The translations under genes and the position numbers were made by a program. Source: Nocardioides daedukensis (GTDB lineage: Bacteria > Actinomycetota > Actinomycetes > Propionibacteriales > Nocardioidaceae). Taken from it: a stretch of 64,000 bases of DNA. Positions 8,994 to 16,311 of the stretch are shown piece after piece. Numbering within the stretch: the stretch's first letter is position 1; each line of letters begins with the position of its first letter. The stretch lies in NCBI RefSeq assembly GCF_013408415.1, contig NZ_JACCAA010000001.1, positions 496,001 through 560,000 on the forward strand. Reading direction: 5' to 3'. Below the pieces are notes generated by a model. It had not been told where the DNA came from and did no database searches. It saw only the letters and a list, made by a program, of their open reading frames with translations.

Positions 8994-10264
8994 TGACCCG
9001 AGGCGTCAAGATCCGGCTGATGGCCTTCGTGGTCCTCAGCGCAGTCGGCATCGTCTATGTGACCGCGAACTACCTGGGCCTCGTCGACCGAGTGCTGGGG
9101 CGTGGGATCACCGTGCACGCGACCCTGCCTGACTCCGGTGGCCTGTTCGTCGGCAGTGAGGTCACCTATCGCGGGACCAAGGTCGGCAAGGTCAGCGACA
9201 TGAAGGTGACCAAGAAGGGCCTCCTGGTCGACATGAAGATCGAGGACGGCTACCGGATCCCCAAGGACTCCCCGGTCAAGGTGCACAACCTCTCGGCCGT
9301 GGGTGAGCAGTACATCGACTTCCTGCCCGAGGACGGCGAGGGTCCCTATGCGGAGGAGGGCTACACCTTCCGTGGCACGAAGGACTCCCTGCCCGTCGGT
9401 GAGGACGAGGTGCTGATCAAGCTCGACGCGTTCGTGAACTCCGTGGACAAGGACAACCTCTCGTCCTTCATCAAGGAGCTCGGCGCGATGTTCAAGGACA
9501 CCGGCCGTCCGCTCCAGAAGCTGATCGACAGCGGCAGCGAGTTCATCGACGTCGCGTCCGCGCACACGCAGGAGACGATCAAGCTCCTGGACACCGGTCT
9601 GAAGGTCCTCGAGACCCAGCAGGGCCAGGGAGAGAACATCAAGGCCTTCTCCCGAGACCTCGCCTCGCTCACCGAGGTGCTGAAGAACAAGGACGGGGAC
9701 CTGCGCAAGATCCTCGAGCTGACCCCGGAGGCGGCCACCGAGATCGACGGGCTGCTCCAGGACCTGGAGCCCACCCTGCCGGTGCTGCTGGCCAACATGA
9801 TCACCACGAGTCAGGTGGCGGTGAACCACCTCGACGGCATCGAGCAGCTCCTGGTCTCCTTCCCGCTCGCCGTGGCCAGCGGGTTCACCGGAACCCCGGG
9901 CGACGGTTGGGGACACGTCAACATCCAGCTCGCGCAGTCACCCGGCCCGTGCCGGGGGGAGGGCTACATGCCCGCCACCGAGTGGCGCCGCGGGGACCAG
10001 CTCGATGACACGGCCGTCTATCCGGCGAAGTGCCTCAACCCCGGCAAGTCCGTCCAGCGCGGGTCGGTGTTCGCTCCTGGTCGCAGCCAGGGCGCCAACT
10101 CGACCGGCAAGTCGTACCGGGGCACCTACAACCCATCCACCGGCGAGGTCGACGGTGCGATGGACAAGGACGGCAACCCGATCTCCGTACACTCTCCGCA
10201 GAACCTGTCCGTGCTCGGAAACGATTCCTGGAAGTGGCTCCTCGTGGGGCCGGTGGCTGACTAA
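8990..10264 (+). CDS. mce4F: Mce4F-like substrate-binding protein
   Basis: 424 residues with an anchor at about 6-26 (IRLMAFVVLSAVGIVYVTANY) and an Mce domain with GGLFVGSEVTYRGTKVGKV and LSAVGEQYIDFLPEDG. It is shorter than the 564-residue Mce4F of M. tuberculosis because the Pro-rich tail is missing. ATG 8990 overlaps the mce4E stop; a second ATG follows at once. The next gene begins directly after its TAA. Confidence 0.92.
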   Translation: MMTRGVKIRLMAFVVLSAVGIVYVTANYLGLVDRVLGRGITVHATLPDSGGLFVGSEVTYRGTKVGKVSDMKVTKKGLLVDMKIEDGYRIPKDSPVKVHNLSAVGEQYIDFLPEDGEGPYAEEGYTFRGTKDSLPVGEDEVLIKLDAFVNSVDKDNLSSFIKELGAMFKDTGRPLQKLIDSGSEFIDVASAHTQETIKLLDTGLKVLETQQGQGENIKAFSRDLASLTEVLKNKDGDLRKILELTPEAATEIDGLLQDLEPTLPVLLANMITTSQVAVNHLDGIEQLLVSFPLAVASGFTGTPGDGWGHVNIQLAQSPGPCRGEGYMPATEWRRGDQLDDTAVYPAKCLNPGKSVQRGSVFAPGRSQGANSTGKSYRGTYNPSTGEVDGAMDKDGNPISVHSPQNLSVLGNDSWKWLLVGPVAD

Positions 10265-10831
10265 GTGACTCCTGTTCTTCAAGAGACCGAACAACGCCGC
10301 GATCGCACCACGCGACTCAACACGTGGCTCTATGTCCTCGTCGTGCTCCTGGTGTGCGCTGCGACGGTGGTGGGGGTGTTCGTCGTGAAGCCTGCCTTCT
10401 CCGACGAGTCCTCGAGCGTGACCTCCGAGCGCACGTCCGAGGACGTGCCTGCGACGACGTACGCCGAGGTGCTCGAGGCGGCGAGGAACGTCGCGCTCGC
10501 CTTCACCAATGTCGACTACCGGGACCTGGACGAGTCCCTGGACAAGATGCTGGCAGGTGCCACGGGCGACTTCGCCAAGCAGTACAAGTCCTCCACCGAG
10601 GGACTGCGCACGGTGATGACCGAGAACAAGTCGGTGATGAAGAGCAAGGTCCTGGCTGCCGGGATCGTGACCATCTCCGAGTTCACCGCGCGCGCCCTGG
10701 TCAGCACGTCCGGCACGGTCACCAACACCAGCACCAAGGGTGACAAGTCGGCGCGTGAGATGAGACTCCAGCTGGACCTCAGCAAGGTCAAGGGCAAGTG
10801 GCTGGTCAACGATGTGCAGTTCGTGGGTTGA
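10265..10831 (+). CDS. Mce-associated membrane protein 1
   Basis: 188-residue protein with one transmembrane segment at about 19-43 (LNTWLYVLVVLLVCAATVVGVFVV) and a periplasmic domain ending in KGKWLVNDVQFVG. That layout is typical of Mce-associated (Mam) proteins, which resemble Rv3493c/Rv3492c downstream of mce4F. The proposed role is to stabilise the Mce complex. The GTG start immediately follows the mce4F stop, and the end overlaps the next gene by one base. Confidence 0.87.
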   Translation: MTPVLQETEQRRDRTTRLNTWLYVLVVLLVCAATVVGVFVVKPAFSDESSSVTSERTSEDVPATTYAEVLEAARNVALAFTNVDYRDLDESLDKMLAGATGDFAKQYKSSTEGLRTVMTENKSVMKSKVLAAGIVTISEFTARALVSTSGTVTNTSTKGDKSAREMRLQLDLSKVKGKWLVNDVQFVG

Positions 10832-11793
10832 TGCAGATGACTGACAAGACTCCTCGCAAGCCCGTCGCAGGATCCCGGGTCCCGACCAGCGCTCCGCGCC
10901 GGATCGCCGGACGTGCGGCCCGTCCCACCGAGGCCGGACCGGACACGTCCGCCGTCGAGGACCTGCAGGTCGCTGCGGCGGCAGACGCCGCCGAGGCAGA
11001 CGCTGCGGCGGCAGGCGCCGCCACGGATTCCGGTGCGAGCACGGACGCAGGCTCCGGCGCGAGCTCGGACACGGGCCCGGACAAGGCGCCGGACGCAGAC
11101 ACAACTTCGTCCAACCCGGCCACGGATGACGCGGATGACACGGCTGGGCGCACCGCAGGTGATGAACCAGTTGGCGACCCGATCGTTGAACCGGGCGATG
11201 AGCAGGAGCCGGCCGCGGCAAAGCCCGGGCTCCTGTCCCGCCGGCGTACGACCAGAGTGCTCACGGCCGTCGCCGCGCTGCTCACCCTGGCAATCGTCGC
11301 CGGTCTCGCGACCTCGTGGGTCGCCTCTCGCGAGGACGATGCGGGCAGCGCTGAGGTCCTTGCCTTCGACAAGCCCTACAAGGTCTCCGACGAGCCGGTG
11401 AAGGTCCCGGTCACCGACTGGAACTCGGCCAACACAGCTGCCGAGAAGGCGATCACCGAGATCTTCACCTTCGACTGGAAGGACTACGACAAGAACGTCG
11501 AGGCCGCCAAGGGGTTGATCACCGACCGTTTCGCCAAGGAATACTCGCGCACTGCAAAGGCGACCCGGGAGAAGTTCGTGGCCAGCAAGGCCGACTATGA
11601 CGTCACCGTGGTGGGCCGCTCTGTCGTGGAAGCGACCAAGGACGAAGTGGCCACGCTGATCTTCCTGAACCAATTCGTCTACAAGGGCGAGGGCAAGCAG
11701 CGCACCGGGCCCGAGGTCTACCAGGCCCGGATGCTGGTGCGGATGGTGCGCACCGACAACGGCTGGCTGGTCGACGAGCTCCGCACGGACTGA
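10831..11793 (+). CDS. Mce-associated membrane protein 2 with acidic low-complexity N-terminus
   Basis: 320 residues. Residues about 40-130 are rich in Ala, Asp, Ser, Thr and Gly (repeats of the type ADAAEADAAAAGAATDSGAS). A transmembrane segment follows (VLTAVAALLTLAIVAGLATSWV), then a C-terminal domain ending in DNGWLVDELRTD, as in other Mam proteins. The start is ATG 10831 overlapping the previous stop, or ATG 10837. It is the last gene of the mce operon. The long cytoplasmic N-terminus is more extended than in the partner protein. Confidence 0.86.
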   Translation: MQMTDKTPRKPVAGSRVPTSAPRRIAGRAARPTEAGPDTSAVEDLQVAAAADAAEADAAAAGAATDSGASTDAGSGASSDTGPDKAPDADTTSSNPATDDADDTAGRTAGDEPVGDPIVEPGDEQEPAAAKPGLLSRRRTTRVLTAVAALLTLAIVAGLATSWVASREDDAGSAEVLAFDKPYKVSDEPVKVPVTDWNSANTAAEKAITEIFTFDWKDYDKNVEAAKGLITDRFAKEYSRTAKATREKFVASKADYDVTVVGRSVVEATKDEVATLIFLNQFVYKGEGKQRTGPEVYQARMLVRMVRTDNGWLVDELRTD

Positions 11794-11852
11794 CCTTCCC
11801 GACACACGCGGGTTGCGTTGTCGGATTCTCTGGACATTGCCCCGGTACCGGA

Positions 11853-11882
11853 CTAGTTTGGGACAAACTAGAACACGTTCCA
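11853..11882. promoter_or_regulatory. KstR-type operator joined to an 8-bp inverted repeat
   Basis: tagaacacgttcca at 11869-11882 matches TNNAACNNGTTNNA completely. It is overlapped on its left by a perfect palindrome, ctagtttg-gga-caaactag at 11853-11871. Both lie 62-91 bases before the ferredoxin reductase start, in the 150-base gap after the mce operon. This suggests a separate KstR-controlled promoter for the reductase operon. Confidence 0.88.
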
Positions 11883-11943
11883 CTTTGTGGTGAGTTCGTC
11901 GTGTTCCTTGATGTCTGAGTCGTCGAGAGGGAAGGATCCGGTC

Positions 11944-12927
11944 ATGCCACCACTCGACGACACCATTGAGACTGACCTGGTCATCATCGGCGGCGGCCCC
12001 ACGGGCCTGTTCGCCGCCTACTACGCCGGCTTCCGGGGCCTGCGGGTCGCCGTCATCGACTCCCTGCCCGAGCTGGGTGGACAGGTGACCGCGATGTATC
12101 CCGAGAAGGCGATCCTCGACGTGGCCGGGTTCCCGACCGTCAAGGGCCGCGAGCTCGTTGCCGGACTCGTGGAACAGGCCGCGGTGGCCGATCCGACGTA
12201 CCTCCTCGGACGCAGCGCCACGAAGATGACCACCGGCGACGACGGCGTGAGCGTAGGCCTCGAGGACGGCACCACCGTCAGCGCCAAGGCAGCGCTGATC
12301 ACGGCGGGGATCGGGAAGTTCAGTCCTCGCCCCCTTCCTGCAGCCGACGACTGGATCGGCCGCGGCGTCGAGTTCTTCGTCCCCTCGTTCGCCCCCTACC
12401 AGGGCAAGGACGTGGTCATCGTCGGCGGTGGTGACAGCGCGTTCGACTGGGCCGTCCACCTGGAGCCGATCGCCAAGAGCGTCACGCTTGTCCACCGTCG
12501 CGATGCCTTCCGTGCCCACGAGCGCACCGTGGAGCAGGTGCGCGCCAGCTCGGTGGAGATCATCACCAAGGCTGAGATCAGCGCCATCCGCGGCGGCAGC
12601 AGCGTCGAGGAGATCGACATCGCCGTCGGGGACGAGATCATCACCCGCCCGGCCCAGGCCGTGGTCGCCGCCCTCGGCTTCATCGCAGATCTCGGCCCGA
12701 TGAAGGAATGGGGCCTGGAGCTCGACAAACGCCACGTCGTCGTGGACTCCGCGATGAAGACCAACTTGGACCGGGTCTTCGCGGCCGGTGACATCACCGA
12801 ATATCCCGGCAAGGTGCGCTTGATCGCAGTCGGATTCGGTGAGGCCGCCACCGCCGTCAACAACGCCGCAGTTGCCATCGATCCTTCTGCGCATGTCTTC
12901 CCGGGCCACTCGAGCGAGGGCAGCTGA
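11944..12927 (+). CDS. Ferredoxin--NADP+ reductase, thioredoxin-reductase-like (type 2)
   Basis: 327 residues. The N-terminal FAD-binding motif is DLVIIGGGPTGLFAAYYAGFRG (about residues 12-33) and the NADPH motif is KDVVIVGGGDSAFDWAVHL in the middle. The late AAGDITEYPGKVRLIAVGFGEAATAVNNA block binds FAD. The usual CxxC of thioredoxin reductase is absent, as expected for the YumC-type ferredoxin reductases. Start ATG 11944 is supported by gagaggga about eight bases upstream. It probably reduces the ferredoxin encoded two genes downstream, feeding a steroid oxygenase or P450; that partner is inference. Confidence 0.9.
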   Translation: MPPLDDTIETDLVIIGGGPTGLFAAYYAGFRGLRVAVIDSLPELGGQVTAMYPEKAILDVAGFPTVKGRELVAGLVEQAAVADPTYLLGRSATKMTTGDDGVSVGLEDGTTVSAKAALITAGIGKFSPRPLPAADDWIGRGVEFFVPSFAPYQGKDVVIVGGGDSAFDWAVHLEPIAKSVTLVHRRDAFRAHERTVEQVRASSVEIITKAEISAIRGGSSVEEIDIAVGDEIITRPAQAVVAALGFIADLGPMKEWGLELDKRHVVVDSAMKTNLDRVFAAGDITEYPGKVRLIAVGFGEAATAVNNAAVAIDPSAHVFPGHSSEGS

Positions 12928-12928
12928 C

Positions 12929-13399
12929 GTGTCGGGTCGCGACGGAGTACGGATGGACGCCCAGGAGCTCGACAACTTCCTGCGCGCCAACATCAAGGTC
13001 CAGGTCGCGACCGCCGGCAAAAACGGTCGGCCGCACCTGACCACCCTGTTCTACATCGTGCTCGACGACGGCCGGATCGCGTTCTGGACCTACGGGCGCT
13101 CACAGAAGATCGTCAACCTCGAGCGGGATCCACGGATCACGTGCCTCGTCGAGGACGGGGTCGACTACTTCGAGCTCCGCGGCGCCAGCATCACGGGCTC
13201 CGCCGAGATCGTCCGCGAGCACGACCGCATCCTCGAGATCGGGGGCGCCGTCGCAGCCCGAATGGTCGGGGTGGACTCGGTCGAAGATCTCGGGGAGATC
13301 GGCCTCGACGAAATCCGTCGACAAGCAGGCAAACGGGTCGCAGTGATCGTCACACCCGAACGGGTGGGCACCTGGGACCACAGGAAGATGAAGGGATGA
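12929..13399 (+). CDS. PPOX-class (pyridoxamine 5'-phosphate oxidase fold) oxidoreductase
   Basis: About 156 residues in the split beta-barrel flavin/F420-binding family. The N-terminal strand pair KVQVATAGKNGRPHLTTLFYIVLDDGRIAFWTYGRSQKIVNLERDPRI is characteristic of this fold. GTG 12929 has gaggg eight bases upstream; ATG 12953 is a good alternative with ggag five bases before it. The substrate is not known. Its place between ferredoxin reductase and ferredoxin in a KstR-type operon suggests an accessory redox step on a steroid or CoA intermediate. Confidence 0.8.
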   Translation: MSGRDGVRMDAQELDNFLRANIKVQVATAGKNGRPHLTTLFYIVLDDGRIAFWTYGRSQKIVNLERDPRITCLVEDGVDYFELRGASITGSAEIVREHDRILEIGGAVAARMVGVDSVEDLGEIGLDEIRRQAGKRVAVIVTPERVGTWDHRKMKG

Positions 13400-13403
13400 A
13401 TCG

Positions 13404-13598
13404 ATGAAGGTCAAGGTTGATTTCGACCTGTGCGAGTCCAACGCACTCTGCGAGGCGCTCGCGCCGGACGTTTTTGAGCTCGACGACGACGACTACCTGG
13501 TGATCAAGCAGGACGACGTCACCGACGAGAACATCGGCAGGATCAAGCAGGCCGTAGCCGCATGCCCGCGCTCGGCGATCTCGATCACGGAGGACTGA
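13404..13598 (+). CDS. fdxD: FdxD-like [3Fe-4S] ferredoxin
   Basis: 64-residue acidic ferredoxin with cluster ligands C11, C17 and C55 in CESNALC and ACP motifs. The fourth ligand position of a [4Fe-4S] site is missing, so a [3Fe-4S] cluster is expected. It resembles FdxD (Rv3503c) of M. tuberculosis, which also sits beside hsd4A and the mce4 operon. Ferredoxins of this type commonly donate electrons to cytochrome P450s. The start is ATG 13404, four bases after the previous stop. Confidence 0.9.
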   Translation: MKVKVDFDLCESNALCEALAPDVFELDDDDYLVIKQDDVTDENIGRIKQAVAACPRSAISITED

Positions 13599-13602
13599 GG
13601 CA

Positions 13603-14505
13603 GTGACAGCGCTCGATCTCGATGGCCGCGTCGCCATCGTCACAGGTGCCGGCCAGGGCCTCGGCCGGGCCGAGGCCGTCGAACTGGCCCGATCCGGGGC
13701 CCGGGTCGTGCTCAACGACCTTCCGGGTGCCGCCGACGAGGCCGCCGAGGAGATCCGGAGCCTCGGTGGCGAGGCACGCGTGGCCCCGGGCGACGTGGGC
13801 GAGCGGGCCACCGCGGACCTGATGGTCTCCACGGCACTGGAGGAGTTCGGCAGCCTCGACATCGTGGTGAACAACGCCGGGATCACCCGTGACCGGATGC
13901 TGTTCAACCTCAGCGACGAGGAGTGGGACCTGGTGTTGAAGGTGCACCTGCGCGGTCACTTCCTGCTCACCCGGAACGCTGCCTCACACTGGCGCTCGCT
14001 GTCGAAGGAGTCGGGCGCCCCGGTCCAGGGAAGCATCGTCAACACGGCCTCCGAGGCGTTCCTCTCCGGCTCGCCGGGGCAGGCGAACTATGCCGCGGCC
14101 AAGGCTGGCATCACCGCGCTCACCCTGTCGGCTGCCCGGGGCCTGGCCAAGATCGGCGTACGCGCGAATGCGATCTGCCCCCGCGCGCGCACCTCGATGA
14201 CCGCCGCGGTCTTCGGCGAGGACACCTCCGGTGAGGCGATCGACCCCTATTCGCCGGAGCACGTCGCGCCCCTGGTCGCCTATCTCGCCTCCCCGCAGGC
14301 CGAGTCCATCAACGGCCAGGTCTTCGTGGTCTACGGCGGGATGGTTGCGCTGCTGGCTGCGCCAGTCGTCGAACAGCGCTTTGACGCGAGCGGCGACACC
14401 TGGGACCTCGACGACCTCGGCAAGCAGATCGGCGGCTACTTCGAGACGCGTGAGGACAAGAGCCGCAGCTTCTCGGCCGATTCCGTCATGCAACTGACTG
14501 TCTGA
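13603..14505 (+). CDS. hsd4A: Hsd4A-like short-chain dehydrogenase (17-beta-hydroxysteroid / beta-hydroxyacyl-CoA type)
   Basis: 300-residue SDR with the cofactor motif TGAGQGLGRAEAVELA near the N-terminus, NNAGITRDRMLFNLSDEEWDLV in the middle and the active site Tyr/Lys in NYAAAKAG. The central block closely resembles Rv3502c (Hsd4A), which acts on cholesterol side-chain hydroxyacyl-CoA intermediates and 17-hydroxysteroids. The GTG start is five bases after the ferredoxin stop. Gene order fdxD-hsd4A beside mce4 matches the mycobacterial arrangement in composition. Confidence 0.88.
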   Translation: MTALDLDGRVAIVTGAGQGLGRAEAVELARSGARVVLNDLPGAADEAAEEIRSLGGEARVAPGDVGERATADLMVSTALEEFGSLDIVVNNAGITRDRMLFNLSDEEWDLVLKVHLRGHFLLTRNAASHWRSLSKESGAPVQGSIVNTASEAFLSGSPGQANYAAAKAGITALTLSAARGLAKIGVRANAICPRARTSMTAAVFGEDTSGEAIDPYSPEHVAPLVAYLASPQAESINGQVFVVYGGMVALLAAPVVEQRFDASGDTWDLDDLGKQIGGYFETREDKSRSFSADSVMQLTV

Positions 14506-14534
14506 ACCACCCACCCGGAAGAACGAGGAAGAAC

Positions 14535-15290
14535 ATGGGCCGATTGGCCGGCAAGACCGCAATCGTCACCGGCGGAGCACAGGGACAGGGAGCGCAGATC
14601 GCGCGCGCCTTCGTCACCGAGGGTGCGCGCGTCGTGATCGCAGACGTGGCCCAGGAGGCAGGCGAAGCGCTTGCCGCCGAGCTGGGTGAGGCTGCGGTCT
14701 TCATGAATCACGACGTCAGCAACGAGGAGTCGTGGCAGGCCACCGTCACGGCGGCGAACGAGAAGTTCGGCCCGGTCAACGTGCTGGTCAACAACGCCGG
14801 GATCCTCCGCTTCAACGCGCTCGAGTTCACCTCTCTCGAGGAGTACATGCAGCTGGTCAACATCAACCAGGTCGGCTGCTTCCTCGGGATGAAGTCCGTG
14901 GCTCGCACGATGCGCAAGAACGGTGGCGGCTCGATCATCAACGCCTCCTCCGTGGAGGGACTCGGCGGTATGCCGACACTGGTCGCCTACTCCGCGACGA
15001 AGTTCGCGATCCGCGGGATGACCAAGGTCGCTGCCCTCGAGCTCGGTCCCAAGGGGATCCGGGTCAACTCGGTGCACCCCGGGATGATCGACACCGGGAT
15101 GACCCGCGTGCACGGCGGGGACGCGGCCATGGAGTTCGGTGCCTCGAAGGTGGCGCTCAAGCGGGTCGGCACGCCGGCCGACGTCGCGCCGCTCTATGTC
15201 TACCTGGCTTCGGACGAGAGCTCGTACGTCACCGGAGCCGAGATCGCGATCGACGGGGGAGCGACGGCCACCCACGCATTCGGCGGCTGA
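14535..15290 (+). CDS. FabG3-like 3-alpha/20-beta-hydroxysteroid dehydrogenase (SDR)
   Basis: 251-residue classical SDR. The motif TGGAQGQGAQIARAFV binds NAD(P), NNAGI is present, and the catalytic set is Ser in SIINASSVEG plus YSATK. It resembles Rv2002 (FabG3), a 20-beta-hydroxysteroid dehydrogenase, in the stretches SSVEGLGG and YLASDESSYVTGAEIAIDGG. A Shine-Dalgarno-like gaggaag lies just before ATG 14535. It closes the reductase-ferredoxin-SDR operon. The exact hydroxysteroid cannot be read from sequence. Confidence 0.87.
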   Translation: MGRLAGKTAIVTGGAQGQGAQIARAFVTEGARVVIADVAQEAGEALAAELGEAAVFMNHDVSNEESWQATVTAANEKFGPVNVLVNNAGILRFNALEFTSLEEYMQLVNINQVGCFLGMKSVARTMRKNGGGSIINASSVEGLGGMPTLVAYSATKFAIRGMTKVAALELGPKGIRVNSVHPGMIDTGMTRVHGGDAAMEFGASKVALKRVGTPADVAPLYVYLASDESSYVTGAEIAIDGGATATHAFGG

Positions 15291-15310
15291 CCAACCCAAC
15301 TTCTCACGCC

Positions 15311-15483
15311 GACCCGGCAGTTGTTGACCGAAGTATGAGTCAACAACTGCCGGGTCGACGCATTGCTGCCCGGCTCGGCGGTCAACAACTGCCGGGTCGA
15401 CGCATTGCTGCCCGGCTCGGCGGTCAACAACTGCCGGGTCGACGCATTACTACCGGGGGCAGACTGTCAACAACTGCCGGGTC
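15311..15483. repeat. Clustered 18-bp repeat: tandem 42-bp units plus one inverted copy
   Basis: The core gtcaacaactgccgggtc occurs four times in direct orientation (15339-15356, 15381-15398, 15423-15440, 15466-15483) and once inverted (15311-15328). Units starting at 15339 and 15381 are identical over 42 bases; the third unit has diverged at its end. The inverted copy and the first direct copy form a perfect 18-bp stem with a 10-base loop, between two convergent genes. The last copy runs into the stop codon of kstR. It probably ends transcription from both sides; it may also be a mobile or REP-like repeat. Confidence 0.9.
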
Positions 15484-16087
15484 AGCGGACGAGCAGGCGG
15501 ATGGCGACGGCCATCGACTTCTCGACGTCCTCGGCAGAGGTGCGGCCGGTGACCCAGCCGACCAGCGACGAGAGCCAGACGTCACCGAGGACGCGGGCGA
15601 TGGCGACCTCCTCCGAGGTCGGCTCGTCGGCACCCTGGCGGGTGCCCATGGCGTCGGTGAGCATCCCGGTCAGCATCATGCCGACGTGATGGATCTCGGC
15701 CGAGACACTGGCGTCGGCGAACATGAAGGCACGAGTGAGAGCCTCGGTGAGGTGCGGGTCCTTCTGCAGGATCCGCGTGGTCCGGCCGAGGACGAAGTTG
15801 ACCCGTTCGGCTGCGGTGTCACCAGGAATGGGCTTGCCGGCGCGCTGTCCCTGGGCGTTCTCGAACTCGCGACCGAGCGCGGAGACGAGCAGGTGGATCT
15901 TCGACGGGAAGTAGCGGTAGAGCGTGCCCAGGGCGACATCGGCCTGTTCGGCGACGCCCCGCATCTGCACGGCGTCGAAACCACCGCGGGAGGCAAGGTC
16001 GATCGTTGCGTCCAGGATTCGCTTGCGCCGCTCTCGTTGAGCGGCAGATCCGAGATCGTCCTGAGTGAGCGAGTTCAGCGCATTCAC
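15482..16087 (-). CDS. kstR: KstR, TetR-family repressor of steroid catabolism
   Basis: 201-residue TetR regulator. The N-terminal stretch AAQRERRKRILDATIDLASRGGFDAVQMRGVAEQ and VALGTLYRYFPSKIHLLVSALGREF (helix-turn-helix about residues 40-60) are nearly those of M. tuberculosis KstR; EALTRAFMFADAS and RVLGDVWLSSLVGWVTGR also match. KstR binds TNNAACNNGTTNNA and is released by a steroid CoA thioester. The GTG start has aggag close upstream on this strand. Six matching operators are visible in the window. The stop codon coincides with the last copy of the repeat cluster. Autoregulation could use the operator at 16220, 133 bases upstream. Confidence 0.93.
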   Translation of the reverse strand: MNALNSLTQDDLGSAAQRERRKRILDATIDLASRGGFDAVQMRGVAEQADVALGTLYRYFPSKIHLLVSALGREFENAQGQRAGKPIPGDTAAERVNFVLGRTTRILQKDPHLTEALTRAFMFADASVSAEIHHVGMMLTGMLTDAMGTRQGADEPTSEEVAIARVLGDVWLSSLVGWVTGRTSAEDVEKSMAVAIRLLVR

Positions 16088-16219
16088 GTGGCTCTCCTCT
16101 CATCAGGAACAAATGGTTCGTGGCACAAGGCACAATTCATGCGGAAATCCCTGTCCACCCTATGACGTTGACGCCTTGATCGATCCGAGCGTCTAGGCTA
16201 CTGCCTCGTAGGCCATAAT

Positions 16220-16233
16220 AGGAACACGTTCCA
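16220..16233. promoter_or_regulatory. KstR-type operator between kstR and the glycosyltransferase
   Basis: aggaacacgttcca has the AAC-NN-GTT core and a symmetrical ggaacacgttcc palindrome; only the first consensus T is missing. It lies in the divergent promoter region, 133 bases from the kstR start and 79 bases from the glycosyltransferase start, so it could serve either or both. Confidence 0.83.
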
Positions 16234-16311
16234 CTTTCGGCGAATGTCGGGCGTGGCGCGCCCCCGGTCCCGACTGGCGTCGGGGGAGACGAGAAGGAAG
16301 AGGTGACCGCC

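Noticed and set aside
15339-15483. CRISPR-like array from the regular repeats
   Set aside because: The units are contiguous and nearly identical over 42 bases, so there are no unique spacers, and one copy is inverted. No cas genes are present.
15200-15689. Open frames coding repeated peptides such as ASTRQLL across the repeat cluster
   Set aside because: They arise from translating the 42-bp repeat, have no ribosome site, and run over the kstR end on the other strand.
16105-16119. aggaacaaatggttcg just upstream of kstR as an autoregulatory site
   Set aside because: The AAC and GTT halves are four bases apart instead of two, so it does not fit the KstR spacing.
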